From Paenibacillus_L residui (lineage in GTDB: Bacteria > Bacillota > Bacilli > Paenibacillales > NBRC-103111), in NCBI RefSeq assembly GCF_042677205.1, contig NZ_JBHTIU010000016.1, forward strand, positions 28,247-92,246: DNA of 64,000 bases, in the 5' to 3' direction. The translations under genes and the position numbers were made by a program. A model generated the notes under the pieces. That model did not search any database. It saw only the letters and a list, made by a program, of their open reading frames with translations, and was not told the origin of the DNA. Of this stretch, positions 51,993-60,635 are shown piece by piece. Numbering within the stretch: the first letter of the stretch is position 1; each line of letters begins with the position of its first letter.

Positions 51993-53144
51993 CTACTTCT
52001 TGACGGCAGCTTCCGTCCGCATTCCGCGAATCAATACCTCTACCACTTCCTTGCGGCTGAACTCCGGCGGCGGCGCCTCCCCTCGGCTCAGCATTTCTCT
52101 TACCTTTGTTCCGGACAGTGCAACCCGATCCTCGGACGGATGCGGGCAAGTTTTGGTCGAGGCCATATTTCCGCATTTTGTACAGAAGAAGCTGTTTTCG
52201 AAGAACAACAACGTGATTCCCAATTCCTCCCCGGAAAACCGCCTGAAGATTTGCTGCGCCTCATAGGTTCCATAATAATTTCCGACACCGGCATGATCAC
52301 GGCCGACGATAAAGTGGGTGCAGCCGTAATTTTTGCGGACCAGCGCATGAAAAACAGCCTCCCGCGGCCCCGCGTAACGCATGGCGGCCGGGAATACAGC
52401 CAGAAACACGCGATCCTTCGGGTAATAGGCTTCCAGCAGCACCCGATAGCTCTCCATTCGGACATCCGCAGGAATATCGTCTGCCTTCGTCTCGCCGACC
52501 AGCGGATTCAGAAACAGGCCGTCTACGATTTCCAGCGCCGATTTTTGAATATATTCATGCGCCCGGTGAACCGGATTGCGGGTCTGAAAACCGACGACCG
52601 TCTTCCACCCCCGCTCTTCAAACAAGCTTCTCGTTGCCGAGGGATCAAGATAATAATCGGCGAAGGCACCCTTCTTCGGCCTTCTAACCAGTGTCACCGG
52701 CCCGCCGATATACACATCGGGACGGGAGAACAAATTTCTGACCCCCGGATGGGCCTGATCGGAGGTCCGGTAGACCTGCTCTGCCTCCAGCCTTTTGTCC
52801 GGAACGAAGATTTCCTCTACCTCCATTACTCCATAGACAATCCCGTTCTGAACTAATTTCACCCGCTCGCCCTGCTTTAGCTGCCGGGCTGTCTCCACCG
52901 TTACGGGCAGCGTGATCGGCAGGCTCCAGACTTGGCCGCCGGCCAGCCGCATATTCTGCACGACGGACAAGTAATCTTCTCTTCCCATGAAACCGGTCAG
53001 CGGGCTGTACGCCCCGATGGCGATTAGTTCCAGATCCGATAAAGCGATATTATCCAGCTCTATTTCCTGCGTCAGTGATACATATTGCGCGTCGGCATCT
53101 ATCCGGTGGATCAGTTCCCCGCCATGGGGGGTATTGATACTCAT
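51993..53144 (-). CDS. sat: Sulfate adenylyltransferase (ATP sulfurylase)
   Basis: A 383-residue enzyme that makes APS from sulfate and ATP. GFQTRNPVHRAHEYIQKSAL is the conserved ATP/sulfate binding block (QTRNP, HRAH). GRDHAGVGNYYGTYEAQQIF is the second catalytic motif, and a C-terminal segment includes a zinc-type FFCTKCGNMASTKTC cluster found in the Bacillus-type enzymes. No kinase domain is fused, unlike fungal PAPS synthases. It works with CysC and CysH around it. Confidence 0.93.
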   Translation of the reverse strand: MSINTPHGGELIHRIDADAQYVSLTQEIELDNIALSDLELIAIGAYSPLTGFMGREDYLSVVQNMRLAGGQVWSLPITLPVTVETARQLKQGERVKLVQNGIVYGVMEVEEIFVPDKRLEAEQVYRTSDQAHPGVRNLFSRPDVYIGGPVTLVRRPKKGAFADYYLDPSATRSLFEERGWKTVVGFQTRNPVHRAHEYIQKSALEIVDGLFLNPLVGETKADDIPADVRMESYRVLLEAYYPKDRVFLAVFPAAMRYAGPREAVFHALVRKNYGCTHFIVGRDHAGVGNYYGTYEAQQIFRRFSGEELGITLLFFENSFFCTKCGNMASTKTCPHPSEDRVALSGTKVREMLSRGEAPPPEFSRKEVVEVLIRGMRTEAAVKK

Positions 53145-53211
53145 TTGGCTCCATCCCCTTCGTATTCCAAAAGATTGTAGTCATCGCAGAATCGGCCGTT
53201 TGAAGAGTTCG

Positions 53212-53928
53212 TCATTGATGAAGACCGCATTCGGTCTTCCCGCTGCCCGCCCATCTTCCGGCTCTGGAGCTGCCGATTCCGGACACCGGAAGCGTGCAGG
53301 TTTCGCATCCGATGCTCGGGTAACCGCGATCATGCAGCTCGTTATAGGTCAAATCGTAAGTATGGATGTACTCCCATATATCGTCCCACGTCCAGTGGAT
53401 CAACGGGCAGATTTTGATCGAGCGAAACTTATCGTCCCGATTCACATATTGAACATGGGCCCTTGTCGGAGATTGTTCCCTGCGCAGCCCGGACATCCAG
53501 GCCGCCTGCCCACTCAGCGCCCGTGCCAACGGCTCCACTTTACGCATCCGGCAGCACAGGTTAGGGTCGCTCTCCCACAATTTATCCCCATAGACGGCCG
53601 CCTGCCCGCTCAACGTCAGATCCGGCTCGATGAATTCGATTCGCAAAGCCGGATACCGCTCCTGAACACGGACGATGAGCTCGTAGGTCTCCTTGAAATG
53701 GACATGGGTATCGATAAAAATCACCTTGGCATCCTTGCGCACTTTGCTGATGAGATCAATCAGCACGATCGCTTCCGCACCGAAGCTGCAGGCATAGACG
53801 AGCTCGTCGGCATAATGGCCGTAAGCCCATTTGATGACCTCCAGCGAATCTAATTTTTCCAGTTCTGAATTGATACCGCGATACTGTTCCTCTGTCAGTG
53901 TTTCGTACAACCACTGGTTACCGGGCAT
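53212..53928 (-). CDS. cysH: Phosphoadenylyl-sulfate/adenylyl-sulfate reductase
   Basis: A 238-residue thioredoxin-dependent reductase that makes sulfite. The P-loop-like SFGAEAIVLIDL binds the nucleotide; CCRMRKVEPLARAL and GCETCTLPV supply the two cysteine pairs that in this family bind a [4Fe-4S] cluster; ECGLH carries the catalytic cysteine. The cluster signature marks the APS-type branch, yet cysC is present to make PAPS. Bacillus-type enzymes may accept both. It starts 27 nt downstream of the methyltransferase/synthase gene, with GGAGGG before its ATG. Confidence 0.93.
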   Translation of the reverse strand: MPGNQWLYETLTEEQYRGINSELEKLDSLEVIKWAYGHYADELVYACSFGAEAIVLIDLISKVRKDAKVIFIDTHVHFKETYELIVRVQERYPALRIEFIEPDLTLSGQAAVYGDKLWESDPNLCCRMRKVEPLARALSGQAAWMSGLRREQSPTRAHVQYVNRDDKFRSIKICPLIHWTWDDIWEYIHTYDLTYNELHDRGYPSIGCETCTLPVSGIGSSRAGRWAGSGKTECGLHQ

Positions 53929-53955
53929 AAGTTTCCCTCCTCGCGTCGTTCCGCC

Positions 53956-55503
53956 TTAACCGGCGAATTCCTGATGCAGTGCGCTTCCTTCCATGCGGCT
54001 CTCATTCAGCCATTCCACGGCATCTATGACAAACGATTCCCCTTCACGAATAGTCCGGGTCACCTTCCAGCCATAAGCTCCGGCTACGGCCGCCGTTCCC
54101 TCGCCTACACATATGAATTCGGGAATGCACAGCAGCCTGGAAGCCAGCTCCGGCTCTCGGTTTGCCAATTCCTGAAGAGCGTACATAGCACGGACATCGC
54201 CAATCCAGAGCGTATCGAAGCCGCGCTCCCGGAACAGCTCCGCCAGATAAGCGGTAGCCCGAATCTTCTGCCGGGACATGCCGGCCAATAGCCAGCAAAC
54301 CCCATCTTCCGAATAGGGGGCGTTAATTCCGGTGTAATCGGGCGATAACAGCAGCATGCGGGCTCCTTCCTGCAGGCCGATCCGGCTCCCAAGCACCCCG
54401 GGCCGCACTCCCGATCCGGCTGCGTAATCCGCAGAAAAGTCATATTCAACCGTTATCGCTCTTCGGGCGAGCTCCGCCGCCGCTCCTTCGTTGAGTGCCG
54501 CCATACGGGTATTTATGTTGCGGATATCCCTTCCCGCCGCATGCAAGGCTTGGAAGAAAAACTGCACCTCCCATACATCCGCAAACACGATCCAATCGCT
54601 GGACTCCGCAGCCTGGAGTACTCGTTCCGCTTCCAATGCGGGTTCCGGAAGGACCGGAACCTCCGCCGTCTCGGCGCCCCATTGCTCGAGAAGCCGGCCG
54701 TCCCCCCGAGTAGCAGGTTCGGATTGAAACAACAGCACTTTGCGGCCGAATAACGGCTTTTGTTCGTACCAGCCAAGAGTTTCCCTAAGCCGGACCACCT
54801 CACCGATGATCAGGATCGCCGGCGCCTCGAAGTTCGCCTCCTGCGCCTTGGAGGCGATATTATCAAGGGTGCCGGCGAGCGTACGCTGATCGCCGGTCGT
54901 TCCCCACCGGACCAGCGCTGCCGGGGTGGCCGGGGGCTTGCCGCATTCAATCAGCCGCTGCCGAATATACGGCAAATTCTTCACCCCCATATAGACCACG
55001 AGGGTGTCGAAGCCGGAGGCTGCCTGCCAATTCGTCTCCTTCCCCTCATTGCCCGCGCAGCGATGCCCGGTGACGAAGGCCGTATTCGAGCTCCATTCGC
55101 GGTGGGTGAGCGGAATACCGGCATAAGAAGCCGCTGCGATGCCGGAAGTGACGCCGGGGACAATTTCGAACGGAATCCCATGTCTGGCGCAAGCCTCCGC
55201 CTCTTCTCCCACCCGGCCGTAGATGCTCGGATCCCCGCCCTTCAACCTGGCTACCTTTTTCCCGCGCAGAGCTTCACGGACGAGGATTTCGTTAATTTCC
55301 TCTTGTGCCATCGAATGCTTTCCCGCTTCCTTGCCGCAAAACACGAAGCGGGCGCCCTGCTTCACATAGGCCAACAATTGGGGGGACGCCAACCGGTCAT
55401 AGACGACCACCTGGGCTTCCTCCAACGCTTTGATCCCTTTTAACGGAATCAAGCCGGGATCCCCCGGTCCCGCTCCGATAAAGTATACTTTCCCGGCCTT
55501 CAT
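53956..55503 (-). CDS. cobA: Fused uroporphyrinogen-III C-methyltransferase/uroporphyrinogen-III synthase
   Basis: A 515-residue bifunctional enzyme. Residues ~1-245 are a SUMT: KVYFIGAGPGDPGL, LKGGDPSIYGRVGEEAEAC and TSGIAAASYAGIPLTH are its SAM and product motifs. It methylates uroporphyrinogen-III twice to precorrin-2. Residues ~260-515 form a HemD-like synthase domain (FGRKVLLFQSEPAT, then IVFADVWEVQFFFQALHAAG). Fusion of the two is common in Firmicutes and links tetrapyrrole synthesis to siroheme demand. AAAGGAG precedes the ATG at 55503; an upstream 77-codon extension is unlikely. Confidence 0.9.
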   Translation of the reverse strand: MKAGKVYFIGAGPGDPGLIPLKGIKALEEAQVVVYDRLASPQLLAYVKQGARFVFCGKEAGKHSMAQEEINEILVREALRGKKVARLKGGDPSIYGRVGEEAEACARHGIPFEIVPGVTSGIAAASYAGIPLTHREWSSNTAFVTGHRCAGNEGKETNWQAASGFDTLVVYMGVKNLPYIRQRLIECGKPPATPAALVRWGTTGDQRTLAGTLDNIASKAQEANFEAPAILIIGEVVRLRETLGWYEQKPLFGRKVLLFQSEPATRGDGRLLEQWGAETAEVPVLPEPALEAERVLQAAESSDWIVFADVWEVQFFFQALHAAGRDIRNINTRMAALNEGAAAELARRAITVEYDFSADYAAGSGVRPGVLGSRIGLQEGARMLLLSPDYTGINAPYSEDGVCWLLAGMSRQKIRATAYLAELFRERGFDTLWIGDVRAMYALQELANREPELASRLLCIPEFICVGEGTAAVAGAYGWKVTRTIREGESFVIDAVEWLNESRMEGSALHQEFAG

Positions 55504-55606
55504 GCTCCGGCTCCTTTCCCATGGCTTCTTCACTTTGCACCGCTTAGCCGCCTCAGGCTCCCGAGTGGATTTAAGCAGCAAGCGCCCCATGTCTCTGGTA
55601 GTTTGA

Positions 55607-55846
55607 TTAATCGAACTGCAGCGTTTCAATCGAGTAGCCGACCCCGTCTCGGCCGAGAGGCTTCTTCTCGACAATTCCGAGCGACCGGATTTCCGGCGGT
55701 TCGACCGTGTGCCGCAGCAGTTGATTTTCCGCATAGGTGAAAGCCTTCTCGTCCGAGGATGAGACGACGACGACGGTCATTAACCTTTCCCGGGACAAGA
55801 TGGCTTCCAGTTTATACAAATAGGGCTCGGTGTGCTGTTCCGGCAT
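55607..55846 (-). CDS. DUF3906-like small protein in the sulfur operon
   Basis: A 79-residue protein: YLYKLEAILSRERLMTVVVV, then SSDEKAFTYAENQLLRH and GIVEKKPLGRDGVGYSIE. It resembles the DUF3906 family, found in Bacillales close to sulfur assimilation genes, and has no known function. AAAAAGGAGG precedes the ATG at 55846; the longer in-frame version has no good site. Its position between the siroheme genes and the reductase suggests a role in the same process, but that is inference. Confidence 0.62.
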   Translation of the reverse strand: MPEQHTEPYLYKLEAILSRERLMTVVVVSSSDEKAFTYAENQLLRHTVEPPEIRSLGIVEKKPLGRDGVGYSIETLQFD

Positions 55847-55934
55847 CAGCCATGCCTCCTTTTTAGGTATCGTAAATATGATGATGCAGTTTTCCAACGA
55901 ATCGTAATCGTCCAAGAAACTTTCCGAAGCTCCG

Positions 55935-57554
55935 TCAAGCAGGTGTCAAAATACTGTCGGCCTGGCTCTGAATCGTCTCGATCCCGACTCGCTCCACATA
56001 CTGCCAATAGGTCTCCCCTTCGAGCCGTTCTTCCTTATAGGCGCCTATCAACTGTGCCAGGAAAGGGCCCAACCGGTTCACATCCACCCTGATCTTGAGC
56101 TTGCGGTTAAACCGCGCTTCCCCTTCCAACGTACCGCCAACATGGACATCAAAGGCGTCCACCATGCCATCCGGTGTTCTCACCAGCGCCCCTTGCAGTC
56201 CGATATCGGCAATCTGATGCTGCCCGCAGGAATTAGGGCAGCCGACCATATGGATGCGGAGCGGCGTATCCAATTCCACCGTTTCGTCCAAATACTCAGC
56301 GAGCGCTCTCATTCTTTCCTTCGTCTCGACGACGGCGAGATTGCAGTACTCGATCCCTGTGCAAGAGACCGCATAGCCGACGAACGTATTGGGCGTTAAC
56401 CGGAAACGGTTGACAATGAGAGACTCCTCCTTGAAGGCTTCCACCTTGTCGGCCGGAATCTGGCGGATCAGGACGTTCTGCGAATTGCACGTTCCGATGG
56501 TCCCGTCCCCGTATTCGCGAGCCAGACGGGCCAGCTCACGCATCTCCGCCGCATTCATTCTTCCGACGGGAACGGACAGTCCGGCGTAATACAGCCCCTT
56601 CTGCTTCTGCTCATGAATCCCGTAGAAATATCCGGCATTCCAGCCCCGGATTAAATCCTCCCCACGGCTCTGCAGCTCGCCGGTGACCCGTACCAATTCC
56701 TCGCAGAACTTCTCCGGCCCCCAATCGGCGACGAGATACTTCAGGCGGGCGTGAGTCCGCTTATGCCGGTAGCCGAAGTCACGGAAGATGGTAGTGACTC
56801 CGGCGGCTACCCGAACAACATCCTCCGGGAGGCAGAAGACGTCGAGCTGCCGGGCCATATGCGGCTTGGTCGACAATCCGCCTCCGACCCACACGTGAAA
56901 ACCGATCTCTTCCTTGCCGTTAATCGTCTTGCGGGCCGGGGTAAAAGCCAGGTCATTGATTTGCGCATGGCCCGTGTTGTACACGTTGGCCGAGATGGAC
57001 ATTTTATATTTGCGCGGCAGGTTGGAGAAATCCCGATTGCCCAGAAAAAACTTCTCCAACTCGGCCACAATCGGCCTCGTATCCAATACCTCATGCGGAT
57101 CGATCCCTGCCAGCGGATTGCCTACAATGGTCCGGGGACAATCCCCGCAAGCTTCGAAAGAGGACAACCCGACAGAAGCCAGCCGTTCGAAGATGTCCGG
57201 GAGGCTCTCTACAGTCAGCCAGTGATACTGAATAGCCTGGCGGGTCGTCACATCGATCAAATCCCGTCCGTAGTCCTCGGCAATGCCCGCCAAGGCATCC
57301 GCCTGCTCATGCGACAGCACTCCTCCCGGAATGCGAACCCGCATCATGAAGTGGCCGTCCTTGGGCCGCTGCTGGTAGATACCCGCCCATTTGAACCGGT
57401 CCAGATCCGACGGCTCGATCGATTGCCAGCCCTCCTTCGAGTACTTGTCGATTATCGTTTCGATAACATCCAGACCGTCCTTCTCCAGCTTGGTAAGCTC
57501 CATCTTGTTTAAATTCGGATCGTCTGCCCACTTCCAATTCCGCTTTTCCGTCAC
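55935..57554 (-). CDS. Ferredoxin-type sulfite (nitrite) reductase, siroheme [4Fe-4S]
   Basis: A 539-residue enzyme with the two-domain nitrite/sulfite reductase fold. VGYAVSCTGIEYCNLAVVET carries the first cysteine pair (C-x5-C) and GCPNSCGQHQIADIGLQG the second (C-x3-C) of the [4Fe-4S]/siroheme site. SSFEACGDCPRTIVGNPLAG is a conserved siroheme loop. In this operon sulfite is the likely substrate, reduced to sulfide. The start is uncertain: I use GTG 57554 (TEKRNWKW), with GGAG upstream; TTG 57611 would add 19 residues. Confidence 0.9.
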   Translation of the reverse strand: MTEKRNWKWADDPNLNKMELTKLEKDGLDVIETIIDKYSKEGWQSIEPSDLDRFKWAGIYQQRPKDGHFMMRVRIPGGVLSHEQADALAGIAEDYGRDLIDVTTRQAIQYHWLTVESLPDIFERLASVGLSSFEACGDCPRTIVGNPLAGIDPHEVLDTRPIVAELEKFFLGNRDFSNLPRKYKMSISANVYNTGHAQINDLAFTPARKTINGKEEIGFHVWVGGGLSTKPHMARQLDVFCLPEDVVRVAAGVTTIFRDFGYRHKRTHARLKYLVADWGPEKFCEELVRVTGELQSRGEDLIRGWNAGYFYGIHEQKQKGLYYAGLSVPVGRMNAAEMRELARLAREYGDGTIGTCNSQNVLIRQIPADKVEAFKEESLIVNRFRLTPNTFVGYAVSCTGIEYCNLAVVETKERMRALAEYLDETVELDTPLRIHMVGCPNSCGQHQIADIGLQGALVRTPDGMVDAFDVHVGGTLEGEARFNRKLKIRVDVNRLGPFLAQLIGAYKEERLEGETYWQYVERVGIETIQSQADSILTPA

Positions 57555-57617
57555 GGTTATTTCACTCTCCGTCTCATATGAATTCAGCCGGCTTCCCTTC
57601 GCCGCTCCCAACCTTCC

Positions 57618-57699
57618 CTATACTGCCGTTCCTTGCTTCCTTCCTCATCTTGTATAGTCATGGAGCCGACGAGGGGAATTTGTCATTTTAGCAGTATAG
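57618..57699. repeat. Repeated ACTATAC elements in the sirB-reductase gap
   Basis: CTATACTGC (57618-57626) and its inverse GCAGTATAG (57691-57699) face each other across ~65 nt, and a third TATAGTC lies between them (57652-57658). They are the only structure in the 159-nt gap and might mark a regulated internal promoter or processing site. Confidence 0.3.
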
Positions 57700-57713
57700 T
57701 CGTGATTCTCACC

Positions 57714-58493
57714 TTAATGAGCTTTCACAGCGGCCCCGCCCCATAGCGTTTCCATAGCCTGCTCCACCGTTTGCCTAATCCAGTCAGCTATTAGCGGGTG
57801 CGGCAAATATGCCTTCCCGGTATATGAATAATGAATGCCTTCTAATCTGTCGGGAATGGCCCGATTTGTAAAATAGCCTTCGCTCAAAAACAGCGGAAGC
57901 ACAAGCAAACGGCCGCAGGTCAGCAGAGCTTTCGCCTGCGCGGCCACCGTATCCGGCCTTAATGTCGCGTAGGCGGCGGCGCTGAAACCGAATTGCCGTC
58001 TCAACCGCTCCGTCACCCGCAGCAGCAAATTTTCCCACGCCTCCTGAAAGCCCGGAACCGCGCTGCCGTGACCTACGGTCAGCAGCGCCTCCCCAGCCGG
58101 GACAGATGACAGCTCCCGCAGCCGCTCCTCCAAGATTCGCATGATCCGGACATCGTCCTCTAGCGGAGGACACCAGTGCAAGCGGACCTTTACGATCAGC
58201 CGCTGCAGATCCGTGGCCACAGCAGGAGCAGGAATCAGTCCGAGGCTGTATCGGATTTCGTTCAGGTGTGTGCTTCCCTCCGATACGAATAACGGAACGA
58301 CCAGCACATGACGCATCCCGATTCGTTCCAGACGAATCAATTGTGCGGCAATGCCCCGCTCCGGCACTCCGCCCAAATACCCAATATGTACCGGAAGCCG
58401 AAGCCCGGCCTGACGAACCGTCTCATCGACAAGCTCCACCCAACCCGGATCAGGGGAACCGTGGGCAACGACCAGCACCGCTGTTTTCTTCAA
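57714..58493 (-). CDS. sirB: Sirohydrochlorin ferrochelatase/cobaltochelatase
   Basis: A 259-residue CbiX-type chelatase that inserts iron into sirohydrochlorin to complete siroheme. LVVAHGSPDPGW carries the first catalytic His, and LLTVGHGSAVPGF, with a His in the second half, shows the internal duplication of the fold. The start is TTG at 58493 with AAGGAGGG before it, and the upstream gene's stop overlaps the same site, so they are tightly coupled. Confidence 0.9.
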   Translation of the reverse strand: MKKTAVLVVAHGSPDPGWVELVDETVRQAGLRLPVHIGYLGGVPERGIAAQLIRLERIGMRHVLVVPLFVSEGSTHLNEIRYSLGLIPAPAVATDLQRLIVKVRLHWCPPLEDDVRIMRILEERLRELSSVPAGEALLTVGHGSAVPGFQEAWENLLLRVTERLRRQFGFSAAAYATLRPDTVAAQAKALLTCGRLLVLPLFLSEGYFTNRAIPDRLEGIHYSYTGKAYLPHPLIADWIRQTVEQAMETLWGGAAVKAH

Positions 58494-58494
58494 A

Positions 58495-59142
58495 TCATCC
58501 CTCCTTCCTGCCGAGAAGTCCGGCGGCGAACCGCTCAGCCTCCCGATCTCTGGCCGCCAGGTCCCCCCTGCGGGTCAGCTCGAGCAAAGCGTCGTCCAGC
58601 AGACGATCCATCAGCTCCCGCCGGGAATCCGGGGAGAGCATCAGGGTCCGGGCCCGGGTTCTCCATGCGGCCACAAAATTCAGATGCTCCCCATATTCGG
58701 GGCCGATGATGCCCTGCAGCCATTCCCTCATCTTCCTGGCGAACCCGGGACACCGGCCCTCCGTTCCGACGGCTATCCGGAGCGCCCCGCGTTCCACCAC
58801 CGCCGGAACGGTAAAGCTGCAGAGGTCCGGGCGGTCGGCCACGTTGACCCATTGATGCGGACCGGCCGACCGGCTGACGAGCAAGTTCGTCGCGGCATCG
58901 TCCGTAGCCGCCAGGACCAGCAGTGCGTCATTAATATCCGCGGGCTCGAAGCTTCTTGCTGTAAGCTCGATCTCCCCATGAGCCCCCAGCTCGCGCAGCC
59001 GCTCCGTACACGAGGGGCTGATCACCCTGACGCGGGCGCCGCTAGCCAGCAGTGAAGCGACTTTCCGCTCTGCGACCCGCCCGCCGCCGACAACGACGCA
59101 TTGCTTTCCCCGAAGGTCAGCGAACATTGGATAGCTTCTCAT
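58495..59142 (-). CDS. sirC: Precorrin-2 dehydrogenase (siroheme synthase SirC/Met8-like)
   Basis: A 215-residue NAD-dependent enzyme that oxidises precorrin-2 to sirohydrochlorin. QCVVVGGGRVAERKVASLLA is the NAD-binding motif typical of Met8/SirC; ATDDAATNLLVS and WVNVADRPDLCSF the substrate loops. It is the first gene of the operon and directly follows a 434-nt region of repeats. AAGGGGGG lies before the ATG. Confidence 0.9.
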   Translation of the reverse strand: MRSYPMFADLRGKQCVVVGGGRVAERKVASLLASGARVRVISPSCTERLRELGAHGEIELTARSFEPADINDALLVLAATDDAATNLLVSRSAGPHQWVNVADRPDLCSFTVPAVVERGALRIAVGTEGRCPGFARKMREWLQGIIGPEYGEHLNFVAAWRTRARTLMLSPDSRRELMDRLLDDALLELTRRGDLAARDREAERFAAGLLGRKEG

Positions 59143-59195
59143 TGCGTCCCCCCCTTGAATCCATCATTCTGGTGCCGTCCCAACCGGAAAGCATC

Positions 59196-59384
59196 GCCCA
59201 AAGACAAGCAAAAGTGCATGTCAATTTGGTAGTATCTGCCAAATATAGCAGAATACGAGCAAAACTGTAGGTCAATCGCCGGAAAAATCCGAAAATCAGC
59301 GAAATGGCCGAATTTAACTGCACTTTCGCATGTCTTTGGCTCATTTTAACTAAAGTGGTCTCAAAGACATGTACTTTTGCGCGT
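59196..59384. repeat. Four-copy ~20-bp element, two direct and two inverted, with 51-bp spacing
   Basis: AGCAAAAGTGCATGTCAATT (59207-59226) recurs, imperfectly, at 59258-59277 in the same direction, and inverted at 59311-59330 and at 59362-59382. The first pair starts 51 bp apart, and so does the second. The outer context CCAAAGACA is also inverted around copies 1 and 3, so the arms together form a long imperfect palindrome (59196-59230 with 59309-59340). They lie between sirC and a minus-strand TATAAT (59422-59427), hence inside the predicted leader of the sirC operon. The rest of the gap 59143-59576 is unremarkable. I do not recognise the element. Confidence 0.75.
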
Positions 59385-59421
59385 GATTTGTCAGTTCACC
59401 TTACATCCTCTCAACGTTAGC

Positions 59422-59427
59422 ATTATA
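59422..59427 (-). promoter_or_regulatory. Candidate -10 of the sirC operon
   Basis: TATAAT on the minus strand, ~280 nt upstream of sirC. There is no clear -35 at the expected distance, so the promoter may be activator-dependent or the call wrong. Confidence 0.35.
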
Positions 59428-59576
59428 GAGGGTTTCCCATCGCGCATCTTTCCCGGCAGGCGTTGCATCGTGCATGGTAAGTAGTCCTCCAGCTTTTAAG
59501 GAAATTGCTATCCCCCCTTATGGCAGTGTCCGTTCCAGATATACGAAGTTTCCCGTCACCATCACCTCGCGGATTC

Positions 59577-60635
59577 CTAAATATGCACAGGCATCGGATC
59601 GTATTTGCCCTGGTTCTCAATCGTCTGCATCTGCCCGCCGGCATACAGATACAGCCGGTGTATCAGCACCAGCACCTCCTGTCCCGCGGTTAGAGGAGCG
59701 GATTCCAGGGAACGGTAGGCGAACAGCGTCTGGCCCCCCGCCTCTACTTCCACGAGCCAGCTGCTGCCGCGGAAAAATAACTGCTTGACGACACCCGGTT
59801 CAGCGGCTGATGGGGTAGACAGCTCCCGTTCGCTTCCGACTTCGATAAATTCGGGGCGAACGATCGCCTGCGCCCCCTCCGCTATGCCGGCGAAGCTTCG
59901 GAAGGCCGACGGATTTCCGATCAGGCTGGATTCCCCGATAAACTTCGCTACGAACGGGCTTGCCGGACGGTTGTAAATCTCCATCGGTGTGCCGATCTGC
60001 TCCAGCCTTCCTTGATGGATAATAATGATTTCGTCGGCCACCTCCACCGCTTCGTCCTGATCGTGGGTGACGAAAATCGTCGTCACCCCGACCCGGCTTA
60101 TCATTTCCTTCAGCCACGAGCGAAGCTCCTTGCGCACCTTGGCGTCAATGGCGGCGAATGGCTCATCCAGCAGCAGCAGCCGGGGCTCGGGTGCCAGGGC
60201 TCGGGCGAAGGCGACCCGCTGCCGCTGTCCGCCGGACAGCTCGTGCGGATAACGGCGCTCCAGCCCCTGCAGGCCGGTTAACGCCAGCAATTGTTCTACC
60301 CGGCGGCGAATATCGGCCTTTCCAGCCTTCCGAATGCTCAGGCCGAAGGCGATATTATCGTAAACGGTCATATGCCTGAACAACGCATAATTTTGAAAAA
60401 CGAATCCGATCCCGCGCTTCTGCGGGGGGACCTCGTTAATCCGCCGGCCGTCGAAACGGATCTCCCCCGCATCGGGCACCTCCAGGCCAGCGAGCAGACG
60501 CAAAATCGTCGTCTTGCCTCCTCCGCTCGGCCCCAACAATCCGATCAGATTGCCTTGGCCGATGCGGAAGCTTACCTCCGTGCAGGCCGCGAAATCGCCG
60601 TAATGCTTTCTAAGCCCCTCGACTTCAATCTGCAT
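59577..60635 (-). CDS. cysA: Sulfate/thiosulfate ABC transporter ATP-binding protein
   Basis: A 352-residue ABC ATPase. Walker A GPSGGGKTT, signature LSGGQRQR, Walker B LLLLDEPFAAID and H-loop VTHDQ are all intact. The ~110-residue C-terminal extension (ESSLIGNPSAFRSFAGIAEG, then REELSTPS-like and TAGQEVLVLIHRLYLYAG) is the regulatory TOBE-type domain of CysA proteins. It powers uptake by the CysT-CysW channel. Its ATG overlaps the end of cysW. Confidence 0.92.
   Translation of the reverse strand: MQIEVEGLRKHYGDFAACTEVSFRIGQGNLIGLLGPSGGGKTTILRLLAGLEVPDAGEIRFDGRRINEVPPQKRGIGFVFQNYALFRHMTVYDNIAFGLSIRKAGKADIRRRVEQLLALTGLQGLERRYPHELSGGQRQRVAFARALAPEPRLLLLDEPFAAIDAKVRKELRSWLKEMISRVGVTTIFVTHDQDEAVEVADEIIIIHQGRLEQIGTPMEIYNRPASPFVAKFIGESSLIGNPSAFRSFAGIAEGAQAIVRPEFIEVGSERELSTPSAAEPGVVKQLFFRGSSWLVEVEAGGQTLFAYRSLESAPLTAGQEVLVLIHRLYLYAGGQMQTIENQGKYDPMPVHI

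Noticed and set aside
54760..57512. Long plus-strand ORFs (227 and 253 codons) inside the sulfur operon
   Set aside because: Antisense shadows of the methyltransferase/synthase and sulfite reductase genes.
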